A program made the position numbers and the translations under genes. A stretch of 64,000 nucleotides of DNA from assembly GCF_023283985.1 (NCBI RefSeq), contig NZ_JAKIKU010000012.1:62001-126000 (forward strand), given 5' to 3'. Numbering within the stretch: the stretch's first letter is position 1; every line of letters begins with the position of its first letter. Positions 7,842-16,926 of the stretch are shown here, one piece after another. Origin of the DNA: Shewanella electrodiphila. Its GTDB lineage: Bacteria > Pseudomonadota > Gammaproteobacteria > Enterobacterales > Shewanellaceae. Below the pieces are notes generated by a model. It searched no databases and was not told where the DNA came from. It worked only from the letters and a program-made list of their open reading frames with translations.

Positions 7842-10691
7842 ATGCGATTAACCCGCAAAACAGAGACAGTTGAAGTGGCAGATAAGCCTGCACTTGGACT
7901 GAATCGTCGCCAATTTTTAAAGTCAGCAACATTCGCAACAGGTGGTATCGCCGCTGCATCAATGCTTGGTGCTGGAATGATGCGTAAAGCAGAAGCTAAA
8001 GACGTACCACATGATGCACCAACTGAAGTAAAACGTACTATTTGTTCTCACTGTTCAGTGGGCTGTGGTATTTACGCTGAAGTACAAAATGGTGTGTGGA
8101 CAGGTCAAGAACCTGCATTCGATCACCCATTTAACGCTGGTGGTCACTGTGCTAAAGGTGCTGCACTACGTGAGCACGGCCATGGTGAGAAACGTCTTAA
8201 GTACCCAATGAAGCTGGAAGGCGGAAAGTGGAAGAAACTTTCTTGGGAACAAGCGATTGAAGAAGTAGGTCAAAAAGCCCTCGACATTCGTCAAGAGTCA
8301 GGCCCTGATTCAGTGTTCTTCATGGGTAGTGCTAAATTCTCAAACGAACAAGCTTATATGTACCGCAAATTAGCGGCAATGTGGGGCACGAACAACGTCG
8401 ACCACTCTGCACGTATTTGTCACTCTACCACTGTAGCCGGTGTTGCAAACACTTGGGGTTACGGTGCGCAAACGAACTCATTTAATGACATTCGTAAATC
8501 GAAAGCGATGATGTTTATCGGTTCGAACCCTTGTGAAGCTCACCCAGTTTCAATGCAACACATCCTTGAAGGTAAAGAGCGCGGCGCGAAAATTATCGTA
8601 GTCGACCCTCGTTTCACCCGAACTGCAGCTAAGTCTGACGAGTTCGTGCATATTCGTCCTGGTACGGATATTCCTTACATTTATGGTTTGTTGTGGCACA
8701 TTTTTGAAAACGGCTGGGAAGACCAAACTTTCATCGACCAACGTGTATACGGTATGGAACGTATCCGTGAGGAAGTGAAGAAGTGGAACCCTGCGGAAGT
8801 TGAAAATGTTGCTGGTGTACCAGAAAAGCAAATGCATCGCGTGGCTAAATTACTCGCAGAGACTAAGCCTGGTACTGTGGTTTGGTGTATGGGTGGTACT
8901 CAGCATCACGTCGGTAATGCGAACACTCGTGCATACTGTATCCTCCAATTAGCCCTTGGTAACATGGGTGTTGAAGGTGGTGGTACTAACATTTTCCGTG
9001 GTCATGATAACGTTCAAGGTGCAACTGACTTTGGCTTATTGTTCGATACATTACCTGGTTACTACGGCCTGAAAACGGGTTCTTGGAAGCATTGGTGTAA
9101 TGTATGGGATCTTGATTTCGATTGGGTTAAAAGCCGTTTCGACCAAGCTCAACATTTAGGCCAAGACCCAATGACTTCAACGGGTATCCCATGTTCACGT
9201 TGGCATGATGGTGTACTTGAAGACAAATCTAAGATTGCTCAGAACGACAACATCCGTATGTCATTCTTCTGGGGTCAATCAGTTAACACTGAAACTCGTG
9301 GCCGTGAAGTGCGTGAAGCATTGAACAAAATGGACACAGTAGTTGTTGTGGATCCTTTCCCTACAATGGCTGGTGTCATGCACGAACGTACTGATGGTGT
9401 GTATTTACTGCCAGCAGCGACACAGTTTGAAACTTACGGTTCTGTATCGGCTTCAAACCGTTCACTACAGTGGCGTACACAGGTTATCGATCCTTTATTT
9501 GAGTCAAAAGCTGACCACATTATTATGTACAAGCTGGCGAAAAAATGGGGCATCGAAGCTGAATTCTGTAAGCATATTAAAGTGAATGGCGATGAGCCAT
9601 TAATCGAAGATATGACGCGCGAGTTCAACAAAGGTATGTGGACTATTGGTTACACAGGCCAAAGCCCTGAGCGTTTGAAAATGCACCAAGAAAACTGGGG
9701 CACTTTCGATATTGAAAGCTTAGAAGCACCAGGTGGTCCAGCTAAAGGTGAGACTTATGGTTTACCTTGGCCTTGTTGGGGCACACCAGAAAACAAACAT
9801 CCAGGTACACAAATTCTGTACCGTACTGGACGTGAAGTTAAGTATGGTGGTGGTAACTTCCGTGCACGTTATGGTGTAGAGCATGAAGGTAACAACATTC
9901 TTGCTGAAGGTTCTTACTCTAAAGGCAGTGAAATTCAAGACGGTTATCCTGAATTTACCGCAGACATGCTTAAACAGCTTGGCTGGTGGGATGATTTAAC
10001 CGCTGAAGAAAAAGTTCATGCTGAAGGGAAAAACTGGAAAACAGATATTTCTGGTGGTATCCAACGTGTTGCGATTAATCACGGTTGTATCCCTTACGGT
10101 AACGCGAAAGCGCGTGTTATTGTTTGGAACTTCCCAGATGATATCCCAATCCATCGCGAGCCATTATATACCCCTCGTCGTGACTTAGTGTCTAAGTACC
10201 CAACCTACGAAGATCGTATGGTTGCACGTCTTCCTACTCTGTATAAGTCTATTCAAGATAAAGACTTTGCAAAAGACTTCCCATTAGCAGTAACGACGGG
10301 TCGTTTAGTTGAGTATGAAGGTGGTGGTGAAGAAACGCGCTCAAATCCATGGCTTGCAGAATTACAGCAAGAAATGTTTATTGAGATTAACCCTGCTGAT
10401 GCAGCAGATCGCGGCTTACGTGATGGTGATGACGTATTCGTTCACAGTCCAGAAGGCGCTAAAATCACAGTTAAAGCAATGGTGACTCCACGAGTCATTG
10501 CTGGTGAATGTTTCATGCCATACCACTTCGCAGGTGTTTTCGAAGGCAAGAGCCTAGAGAAAAACTACCCAGAAGGCACGGTTCCTTATGTTATTGGTGA
10601 AGCTGCCAATACAGTAATGACCTATGGTTATGACGTTGTGACTCAGATGCAAGAGACGAAGTCTAGCTTGTGTCAGATCAGCAAAGCCTAA
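7842..10691 (+). CDS. fdhA: Formate dehydrogenase catalytic subunit FdhA, copy 1
   Basis: Periplasmic molybdenum (bis-MGD) enzyme oxidising formate to CO2. Start ATG 7842 (949 residues) is preferred over the overlapping GTG 7839 because AAGGAG (7828-7833) is better spaced and copy 2 starts at the same residue. A Tat signal (NRRQFLKSATFATGGIAAAS) occupies about residues 21-52. The 4Fe-4S ligands are C68, C71, C75 and C103 (CSHCSVGC, GGHCAKG). The metal-binding residue is Cys (ARICHSTTVAGV, C193), not selenocysteine. The C-terminal molybdopterin dinucleotide-binding domain begins near LAVTTGRLVEYEGGG. It forms a membrane complex with FdhB and FdhC. Long stretches are nearly identical in DNA to copy 2. 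Confidence 0.97.
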   Translation: MRLTRKTETVEVADKPALGLNRRQFLKSATFATGGIAAASMLGAGMMRKAEAKDVPHDAPTEVKRTICSHCSVGCGIYAEVQNGVWTGQEPAFDHPFNAGGHCAKGAALREHGHGEKRLKYPMKLEGGKWKKLSWEQAIEEVGQKALDIRQESGPDSVFFMGSAKFSNEQAYMYRKLAAMWGTNNVDHSARICHSTTVAGVANTWGYGAQTNSFNDIRKSKAMMFIGSNPCEAHPVSMQHILEGKERGAKIIVVDPRFTRTAAKSDEFVHIRPGTDIPYIYGLLWHIFENGWEDQTFIDQRVYGMERIREEVKKWNPAEVENVAGVPEKQMHRVAKLLAETKPGTVVWCMGGTQHHVGNANTRAYCILQLALGNMGVEGGGTNIFRGHDNVQGATDFGLLFDTLPGYYGLKTGSWKHWCNVWDLDFDWVKSRFDQAQHLGQDPMTSTGIPCSRWHDGVLEDKSKIAQNDNIRMSFFWGQSVNTETRGREVREALNKMDTVVVVDPFPTMAGVMHERTDGVYLLPAATQFETYGSVSASNRSLQWRTQVIDPLFESKADHIIMYKLAKKWGIEAEFCKHIKVNGDEPLIEDMTREFNKGMWTIGYTGQSPERLKMHQENWGTFDIESLEAPGGPAKGETYGLPWPCWGTPENKHPGTQILYRTGREVKYGGGNFRARYGVEHEGNNILAEGSYSKGSEIQDGYPEFTADMLKQLGWWDDLTAEEKVHAEGKNWKTDISGGIQRVAINHGCIPYGNAKARVIVWNFPDDIPIHREPLYTPRRDLVSKYPTYEDRMVARLPTLYKSIQDKDFAKDFPLAVTTGRLVEYEGGGEETRSNPWLAELQQEMFIEINPADAADRGLRDGDDVFVHSPEGAKITVKAMVTPRVIAGECFMPYHFAGVFEGKSLEKNYPEGTVPYVIGEAANTVMTYGYDVVTQMQETKSSLCQISKA

Positions 10692-10717
10692 TTAACTTGA
10701 TGAGGAGATAAGCCACT

Positions 10718-11314
10718 ATGGCAGTCATGAAATTTTTGTGTGACACAAAACGCTGCATCGAGTGTAACGGTTGCGTCACAGCTTGTAAGAACGAAAACGA
10801 TTCCGCTTTAGAGTGGGGTATTCAACGTCGTCGCGTGGTTACTATCAATGATGGTGAACCAGGCGAAGCATCAATTTCAGTTGCATGTATGCACTGTACA
10901 GATGCACCTTGTATGGCCGTTTGTCCGGCGGATTGTTTTTATCAAACCGACGACGGCATTGTACTGCATGATAAAGATACTTGTATCGGTTGTGGTTACT
11001 GTTTCTATGCTTGTCCTTTCGGTGCACCTCAGTTCCCGAAAAAGACAGCATTTGGCAGTCGCGGCAAAATGGATAAGTGTACTTTCTGTGCCGGTGGCCC
11101 AGAAGAGAACCATTCAGAAGCCGAGCGTCAGAAGTATGGTGCAAACCGTATTGCTGAAGGTAAATTACCTATGTGTGCAGAGCTTTGTTCAACCAAAGCA
11201 TTGTTAGCTGGTGATGCAGATATCGTATCGACTATTTACCGCGAACGTATGGCGAAACGTGGTAACCCGGATGCAATTTGGGGTTACGACCCTAAAACGG
11301 GTGATATGGTTTAG
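10718..11314 (+). CDS. fdhB: Formate dehydrogenase iron-sulfur subunit FdhB, copy 1
   Basis: A 198-residue electron-transfer subunit linking FdhA to the cytochrome b subunit. Four ferredoxin-type motifs are visible: CIECNGCVTACK (about residues 13-24), CMHCTDAPCMAVCP (about 57-70), CIGCGYCFYACP (about 89-100), and CTFCAGG with CAELC (about 122 and 154). This is the usual 16-Cys layout for four 4Fe-4S clusters. It has no signal peptide, so export probably depends on FdhA's Tat signal. AGGAG precedes the ATG by ten bases. It is very close in sequence to copy 2 but carries about nine extra residues at the C-terminus (ending YDPKTGDMV). Confidence 0.97.
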   Translation: MAVMKFLCDTKRCIECNGCVTACKNENDSALEWGIQRRRVVTINDGEPGEASISVACMHCTDAPCMAVCPADCFYQTDDGIVLHDKDTCIGCGYCFYACPFGAPQFPKKTAFGSRGKMDKCTFCAGGPEENHSEAERQKYGANRIAEGKLPMCAELCSTKALLAGDADIVSTIYRERMAKRGNPDAIWGYDPKTGDMV

Positions 11315-11325
11315 GCAGAGCAAAA

Positions 11326-11349
11326 GGTTACGGGCTTTTGTCCGTAACC
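11326..11349 (+). promoter_or_regulatory. Intercistronic hairpin between fdhB and fdhC, copy 1
   Basis: A perfect 8-bp stem, GGTTACGG (11326-11333) with CCGTAACC (11342-11349), encloses an 8-base loop. No T-run follows and fdhC starts 15 bases later. It therefore fits a processing or stability element better than a terminator. Confidence 0.55.
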
Positions 11350-11364
11350 AAGCAAGGAGTGACA

Positions 11365-12375
11365 ATGTTAAACAAACAGTTAAACAAATCACTGCGTAGC
11401 TTGTTTGCTCTGTTGGTTCTGGTGATGGGGTTGGGTTTTTCAACCACAACCTTAGCAGCAGATGAACAATCAAGTAAGCAGCAGGCAGCAAAAGATAACC
11501 CAGCTGAATTATGGCGGGCTGTAAAAGGCGGTGAAACTGGTCGCACTACAGCACAAGGCATTGAACCTGGAGTATTAATCAATGTTGGTGGCAATGAAGG
11601 TAGAATTATTAGGGATGACTATATTACCCCTGCAGTAGCGTTAGCGCTTGTAGGTGTATTTGGTGCATTTTTAGTGTTCTATTTTGTCAATGGTCCAGCA
11701 AAATTAACCAAAGGTTTTTCAGGCAAGATGGTTGAACGATGGTCTAAAGCAGATATTTTACTGCATTGGATTATGGCAATTGCTTGTTTAATCTTAATGC
11801 TGACAGGTTTGATGATCATATTAGGTAAATTTGCTATTCAACCTTATGTGAGTGCCAGCATTTGGGCCGGGGTCATTGCTTTCAGTAAGTTTGTGCATGA
11901 TTGGACTGGTCCTGTTTTCATCGTATCTTGGTTGGTATGTATTGTTAAATGGATGCCACTACAAACCATTAAAATGTACGATTTAAAATGGTTCCTTGTG
12001 GTCGGTGGTTACATCAACTTTGGTCCATTCAAAGGAAAGCATCCAGACAGTGGCTTTGCCAATGCTGGTGAAAAGATGTGGTTTTGGACCTTAGTATTCT
12101 TTGGTCTATTTATCAGCGTATCAGGCATGATGTTAGTGCTTCCTGGCTTAGATTTACCGCGAGAAGCTTCAATGCTTGCGTTACTTGTTCATGGTGTTAG
12201 TGCTGCAATTTTAATTGCATTCACGATAGTACACATTTGGATGGCAACAGCATTAAGTGAAGGTGGTATGGAATCGATGGTTTCAGGTTATTGTGATGAG
12301 AACTGGGCAATCCAGCATCACAATCTTTGGTACGATGAAATCAAAGCTAACGGTACCTTGAAATACCAAGAGTAA
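11365..12375 (+). CDS. fdhC: Formate dehydrogenase cytochrome b subunit FdhC, copy 1
   Basis: Membrane diheme cytochrome b (gamma subunit) that passes electrons from FdhB to the quinone pool. The start is ATG 11365, with AAGGAG at 11354-11359; the longer in-frame start at 11338 falls inside the intercistronic hairpin. The 336-residue product has a signal-like N-terminus (about residues 8-32, ending TTLAA), a short periplasmic stretch, and then four or five membrane segments. Candidate heme-ligand His lie in ILLHWIMAIACL, FVHDWTGPV, LLVHGVSAA and VHIWMATAL. The conserved C-terminal tail is HHNLWYDEIKANG. The extended N-terminus before the first helix resembles the FdhC type of epsilonproteobacteria more than E. 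coli FdnI. A terminator follows. Confidence 0.95.
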   Translation: MLNKQLNKSLRSLFALLVLVMGLGFSTTTLAADEQSSKQQAAKDNPAELWRAVKGGETGRTTAQGIEPGVLINVGGNEGRIIRDDYITPAVALALVGVFGAFLVFYFVNGPAKLTKGFSGKMVERWSKADILLHWIMAIACLILMLTGLMIILGKFAIQPYVSASIWAGVIAFSKFVHDWTGPVFIVSWLVCIVKWMPLQTIKMYDLKWFLVVGGYINFGPFKGKHPDSGFANAGEKMWFWTLVFFGLFISVSGMMLVLPGLDLPREASMLALLVHGVSAAILIAFTIVHIWMATALSEGGMESMVSGYCDENWAIQHHNLWYDEIKANGTLKYQE

Positions 12376-12405
12376 TTGAACTAAGCCAATAAGGCTAAAG
12401 CAGTG

Positions 12406-12445
12406 AAAAACACCTCAACTGAGCTTATCTCGTTGGGGTGTTTTT
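12406..12445 (+). terminator. Terminator of the first fdh structural operon
   Basis: AAAAACACCTCAAC (12406-12419) pairs with GTTGGGGTGTTTTT (12432-12445), with one G-T pair. It lies 30 bases after the fdhC stop. Confidence 0.9.
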
Positions 12446-13183
12446 ATTGGTAGAGGTTTTATTTTTGTAAAGACGCTATGGAAAAATGTTGCCTCTGTTT
12501 ATCAAACTACCAGTCTAATTTCCCAGCTTACATTTAAAAATTACTTCAAACTAACCCGAGTTTGAAGGTCATTCAAAGTGCCTCGATTTTGGGGCTGATT
12601 GTTTGTCTTTTGGTTTTGTCATTATCCCTTTAATTGTCCCTTTAACTGTCACTCAATTTAAGCATTGTTCGTAGAATCATTTAGCGTAAGAAGTCACTTG
12701 ATTGTTAATGAGTCGATAAACATTATTTAGGCCGTGACTTGGGCATCGTTAATAGCTAAGAGTACTATCTCAGTTAGTTTTAAGTCATAAATGCTATAAG
12801 TGAATAATAAGGATTCTCAATAACAAGGATAGCTTATCAACTATCTAACTGCATGAGATGTTAAGGTTTTTAACAAATGTAGCTTTGCGGATTAAGCTGC
12901 AGATTTGTTCATTTCAAAAGCAAACCTTTCTAAAATATGACCCAGTTAACGCTTTGTTGATTCCATCGCTTTTTTTGGAATGTGAACTGGTGCTAGATCA
13001 ATTTTTTTAGACCACTCTCCCTATATATTAGCGGCGTAAAATTTTTAACATTATTCATTTAGAAGTGTTTTTACCTTTTGGATTCACTTTTATTAACTTG
13101 TTGTTAACAACAGGTTTTGAGGAATCGAGAAGGCCTATTAGGGCATCAACCGATGAGTTGGTGTGATTTAACCGGGAGTAAAG
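12446..13183 (+). promoter_or_regulatory. Long upstream region of the second fdh structural operon
   Basis: No convincing gene is seen in these 738 AT-rich bases. Two structures stand near the start of the operon. One is a perfect 14-base palindrome TGTTGTTAACAACA (13099-13112). The other is a hairpin CATCAAC...GTTGGTG (about 13144-13163) just before the ribosome binding site of the small Tat gene (GGGAG, about 13173). The size of the gap and the upstream terminator imply that copy 2 has its own promoter and may be controlled differently from copy 1. No confident -35/-10 pair was identified. Confidence 0.45.
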
Positions 13184-13381
13184 ATGAAGAAGCAACAGCC
13201 TGATCTGAACCGCAGATCTTTGCTGAAAGCCATCACCGTAGGTAGCGCTGCTACTGCAGCAATTGCTGTTTCAGGTGTGAGTGTGGCCCAAGCAACCGAG
13301 AGTAACGTTAGCAGCAAAAATGCTAAAGGTTACAAAGAAACTGCGCATATTCGTAGCTACTACGATAGCTTACGCGGCTAA
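13184..13381 (+). CDS. Small Tat-signal protein of the formate dehydrogenase region, copy 2
   Basis: A 65-residue paralogue of the protein at 7624. The Tat signal (NRRSLLKAITVGSAATAAI, from about residue 9) is followed by a short Ser/Asn-rich linker and the conserved end YKETAHIRSYYDSLRG. The linker has diverged while the Tat region and the C-terminal motif are kept, which suggests that both have a function. It begins the second structural operon, 17 bases before fdhA, the same spacing as in copy 1. The role is unknown, as for copy 1. Confidence 0.88.
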   Translation: MKKQQPDLNRRSLLKAITVGSAATAAIAVSGVSVAQATESNVSSKNAKGYKETAHIRSYYDSLRG

Positions 13382-13398
13382 TTCAGGAGAAATAAGCG

Positions 13399-16254
13399 AT
13401 GAAGTTAACTCGCAAGTCTACCGCAGCACCTAAAGCTGCATCAAAGTCGCTCGGTATTAACCGTCGTCAATTTATGAAGAATGCAGGTATTGCAACAGGT
13501 GGTATCGCCGCTGCTTCATTAATGGGCACTGGTATGATGCGTAGAGCTGAAGCGCATGATGTACCGCATGATGCACCAACTGAAATCAAACGTACTGTAT
13601 GTTCTGCATGTGCTGTTGGTTGTGGTTTATACGCTGAAGTACAAAATGGTGTGTGGACAGGTCAAGAACCTGCATTCGATCATCCATTTAACGCTGGTGG
13701 TCACTGTGCAAAAGGTGCTGCTATCCGTGAACATGGTCATGGCGAAAAGCGTCTTAAATACCCAATGAAATTGGTTGACGGCAAGTGGAAGAAACTATCT
13801 TGGGAGCAGGCTTACAACGAAGTCGGCGACAAGATGATGGATATCCGTGAAGAATCAGGTCCTGATTCAGTTTACTTTATGGGTAGTGCTAAGTTCTCGA
13901 ACGAAGGCTGCTACATGTACCGTAAATTTGCGGCAATGTGGGGCACGAACAACGTCGATCACTCTGCTCGTATTTGTCACTCTACCACGGTAGCCGGTGT
14001 TGCTAACACTTGGGGCTACGGTGCGCAAACTAACTCTTTCAATGATATCCAGAATGCAAATGCAATCTTCTTCATCGGTGCAAACCCGGCTGAAGCGCAT
14101 CCAGTTGCAATGCAGCATATACTTATTGCTAAAGAGAAAAACAACGCAAAAATTATTGTTGTTGACCCACGTTTCTCACGTACTGCTGCACACTCTGATC
14201 TTCATTGTGCACTACGTCCAGGTACGGATATCCCTTTCATCTACGGTATGCTTTGGCACATCTTTGAAAACGGTTGGGAAGACAAAACGTTCATCAAAGA
14301 ACGTGTTTTCGAAATGGAATCAATTCTCGAAGAAGTGAAGAAGTTCCCACCGAAAGAAGTTGCAGACATCACTGGTTGTAGCGAAGAAGAAGTTTACCAA
14401 GCTGCGAAAATGATGGCAGATAACCGTCCAGGTACTGTTGTTTGGTGTATGGGTGGTACTCAGCATCACGTAGGTAACGCGAATACACGTGCTTACTGTA
14501 TCCTTCAATTAGCACTGGGTAATATGGGTGTTTCTGGTGGCGGTACTAACATTTTCCGTGGTCACGATAACGTTCAAGGCGCGACTGATTTAGGTTTGTT
14601 ATTCGATAACTTACCTGGTTACTACGGCTTAACTTCTGGCGCATGGGATCACTGGACAAACGTGTGGGACATCGAGCTAGACTGGGTGAAAAACCGTTTC
14701 GACCAAAATGAATACCTTGGTCGCGTACCAATGAATACTCCTGGTATTCCTTGTTCACGCTGGCATGACGGTGTTTTAGAAACACCTGAAAAATTAGCAC
14801 AAAAAGACCGTGTACGCATGGGCTTCTTCTGGGGTCAATCAGTTAACACTGAAACGCGTCAAGATGATGTTCGTGACGCACTAGACAAGATGGACACTGT
14901 AGTTGTTGTGGATCCATTCCCAACAATGGCTGGTGTAATGCATCGTCGTCAAAACGGCGTTTACTTGCTACCAGCTTGTACTCAGTTCGAAACTGAAGGT
15001 TCAGTATCTAACTCTGGTCGTTCACAACAATGGCGTGAAAAAGTTGTTGAGCCATTATTTGAATCAAAAACTGACCTTGAGATTATGTACCGTTTATCTC
15101 AAAAGCTTGGTTTTGCAGACGAGTACACTAAGCGTATCGCTAAAGATGCCAATGACGTGCTTGTTATCGAAGACATTACTCGCGAAATTAACCGCGGTAT
15201 GTGGACCATTGGTATGTCAGGTCAAAGCCCTGAGCGTATCAAAGAGCACACCCAAAACTGGGGCACGTTCAGCAACAAGACACTTGAAGCTGCTGGCGGA
15301 CCTGCTAAAGGCGAAACTTACGGTTTACCTTGGCCTTGTTGGGGAACTCCTGAGCAGAAGCATCCAGGTACTCAAATTCTTTATAACACAAGCAAGCATG
15401 TTCTTGATGGTGGTGGTAATTTCCGTGCACGTTACGGTACCGAATACCAAGGTAAGAACTTGTTAGCTGAAGGCAGCTTCTCTAAAGGTGCTGAAATCAC
15501 TGACGGTTACCCAGAGTTCACTGCAGACATGCTTAAACAGCTTGGCTGGTTTGACGAGCTAACTGCTGAAGAAAAAGTTCATGCAGAAGGTAAAAACTGG
15601 AAAACTGATATCTCAGGTGGTATCCAACGCGTTGCAATGAAGCACGGCTGTATCCCTTACGGTAACGCTAAAGCTCGTTGTATTGTTTGGACATTCCCTG
15701 ACCAAGTACCTGTTCACCGTGAGCCGTTATACACGCCTCGTCGTGACTTAGTATCTAAGTACCCAACGTACGCAGATATGCAAGTACATCGTCTACCAAC
15801 ACTTTACAAGTCAATTCAAGACAATGACAACAGCGCTAAGTACCCATTAGCACTGACTTCTGGTCGTCTGGTTGAGTATGAAGGTGGTGGTGAAGAATCT
15901 CGTTCTAACCCTTGGCTTGCAGAGCTTCAACAAGAAATGTTTGTTGAAATTAACCCTGCTGATGCTGCTGACCGTGGTCTTCGTGACGGCGACACAGTGT
16001 GGTTAGAAGGTGCTGAAGGCGGACGTATTAAGATTAAGGCAATGGTTACTCCACGCGTTAAGCCTGGTGTTACTTGGATGCCTTACCACTTCGCTGGTGA
16101 GATGCATGGTGAGAGTCTTGAGGCTAATTACCCAGAAGGCACAGTACCTTACGTACTAGGTGAATCATGTAACACTGCATTGACCTACGGTTATGACCCT
16201 GTGACGCAAATGCAGGAAACCAAAGCATCGCTTTGTCAAATTGAAAAAGCGTAA
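13399..16254 (+). CDS. fdhA: Formate dehydrogenase catalytic subunit FdhA, copy 2
   Basis: A 951-residue paralogue of the enzyme at 7842, with AGGAG nine bases before the ATG. It has a Tat signal (NRRQFMKNAGIATGGIAAAS), 4Fe-4S ligands beginning at C68 (CSACAVGC, then GGHCAKG), and the metal ligand C193 in ARICHSTTVAGV. The segments GRSQQWREKV and PGGTQHHVGN-like region (GGTQHHVGNANT) are shared with copy 1. Differences from copy 1 cluster around residues 210-240, 280-340 and 560-620. Several stretches, for example around the second half of the Fe-S domain and around C193, are almost the same at the DNA level, including third positions. Both copies keep every catalytic residue, so both are probably active. 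Confidence 0.97.
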   Translation: MKLTRKSTAAPKAASKSLGINRRQFMKNAGIATGGIAAASLMGTGMMRRAEAHDVPHDAPTEIKRTVCSACAVGCGLYAEVQNGVWTGQEPAFDHPFNAGGHCAKGAAIREHGHGEKRLKYPMKLVDGKWKKLSWEQAYNEVGDKMMDIREESGPDSVYFMGSAKFSNEGCYMYRKFAAMWGTNNVDHSARICHSTTVAGVANTWGYGAQTNSFNDIQNANAIFFIGANPAEAHPVAMQHILIAKEKNNAKIIVVDPRFSRTAAHSDLHCALRPGTDIPFIYGMLWHIFENGWEDKTFIKERVFEMESILEEVKKFPPKEVADITGCSEEEVYQAAKMMADNRPGTVVWCMGGTQHHVGNANTRAYCILQLALGNMGVSGGGTNIFRGHDNVQGATDLGLLFDNLPGYYGLTSGAWDHWTNVWDIELDWVKNRFDQNEYLGRVPMNTPGIPCSRWHDGVLETPEKLAQKDRVRMGFFWGQSVNTETRQDDVRDALDKMDTVVVVDPFPTMAGVMHRRQNGVYLLPACTQFETEGSVSNSGRSQQWREKVVEPLFESKTDLEIMYRLSQKLGFADEYTKRIAKDANDVLVIEDITREINRGMWTIGMSGQSPERIKEHTQNWGTFSNKTLEAAGGPAKGETYGLPWPCWGTPEQKHPGTQILYNTSKHVLDGGGNFRARYGTEYQGKNLLAEGSFSKGAEITDGYPEFTADMLKQLGWFDELTAEEKVHAEGKNWKTDISGGIQRVAMKHGCIPYGNAKARCIVWTFPDQVPVHREPLYTPRRDLVSKYPTYADMQVHRLPTLYKSIQDNDNSAKYPLALTSGRLVEYEGGGEESRSNPWLAELQQEMFVEINPADAADRGLRDGDTVWLEGAEGGRIKIKAMVTPRVKPGVTWMPYHFAGEMHGESLEANYPEGTVPYVLGESCNTALTYGYDPVTQMQETKASLCQIEKA

Positions 16255-16282
16255 CTGCAGCTATAGCTAGGAGAATTGCCAA

Positions 16283-16852
16283 ATGGCTACAATGAAATTT
16301 TTATGTGATACCAAGCGCTGCATTGAATGTAATGGTTGTGTCACAGCTTGTAAAAACGAAAACGACTCTGCTTTAGAGTGGGGTATCCAACGTCGTCGTG
16401 TTGTCACTATCAATGATGGTGTGCGCGGTGAAGCGTCAATCTCAGTTGCATGTATGCACTGTAGTGATGCACCTTGTATGGCAGTATGTCCTGCAGATTG
16501 TTTCTACAAAACAGAAGACGGCATCGTACTTCACGACAAAGATACTTGTATCGGTTGTGGTTACTGTTTATATGCATGTCCTTTCGGTGCTCCACAGTTC
16601 CCTCAGTCAGGCGCTTTCGGCAGCCGTGGCAAGATGGACAAGTGTACTTTCTGTGCTGGTGGCCCTGAAGAAGATCATTCACACGCTGAGCGTGAGAAGT
16701 ACGGTGCTAACCGTGTCGCTGAAGGTAAACTTCCAATGTGTGCTGAGCTTTGTTCAACCAAAGCACTGCTTGCAGGTGATGCAGAAATCGTTTCTGCTAT
16801 CTTCCGCGAGCGTGTTGCATACCGCGGAGCTAACAAAGGTGTTTGGGGTTAA
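16283..16852 (+). CDS. fdhB: Formate dehydrogenase iron-sulfur subunit FdhB, copy 2
   Basis: A 189-residue protein nearly identical to copy 1 through the four Cys motifs (CIECNGCVTACK, CMHCSDAPCMAVCP, CIGCGYCLYACP, and CTFCAGG with CAELC). It ends earlier, at GANKGVWG. AGGAG precedes the start by about eight bases. It carries no signal peptide, so it probably moves with FdhA through the Tat pore. Electron route: FdhA Fe-S cluster, the four FdhB clusters, then FdhC hemes. The strong conservation against copy 1 suggests that subunits could be exchanged between the two complexes, although this cannot be shown from sequence. Confidence 0.97.
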   Translation: MATMKFLCDTKRCIECNGCVTACKNENDSALEWGIQRRRVVTINDGVRGEASISVACMHCSDAPCMAVCPADCFYKTEDGIVLHDKDTCIGCGYCLYACPFGAPQFPQSGAFGSRGKMDKCTFCAGGPEEDHSHAEREKYGANRVAEGKLPMCAELCSTKALLAGDAEIVSAIFRERVAYRGANKGVWG

Positions 16853-16881
16853 TCTCCAAGCGTGTTAGTCAGCTTAGCTAT

Positions 16882-16905
16882 GATGCCTAGGGCAACCTAG
16901 GCATC
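16882..16905 (+). promoter_or_regulatory. Intercistronic hairpin between fdhB and fdhC, copy 2
   Basis: A perfect 10-bp stem GATGCCTAGG (16882-16891) with CCTAGGCATC (16896-16905) closes on a GCAA tetraloop of GNRA type. No T-run follows. It sits in the same place as the copy 1 hairpin but has no sequence in common with it. Confidence 0.6.
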
Positions 16906-16926
16906 GAATAGCATAGAGGATGTAAT

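Noticed and set aside
8400..8430. Selenocysteine TGA in fdhA
   Set aside because: Both copies have TGT (Cys193) at the metal-binding position and no in-frame TGA.
10845..11207. Overlapping frames on both strands within fdhB copy 1, with equivalents at 16398-16868 in copy 2
   Set aside because: They arise because fdhB has strong codon bias. Having similar shadows in both copies only reflects the paralogy of fdhB.
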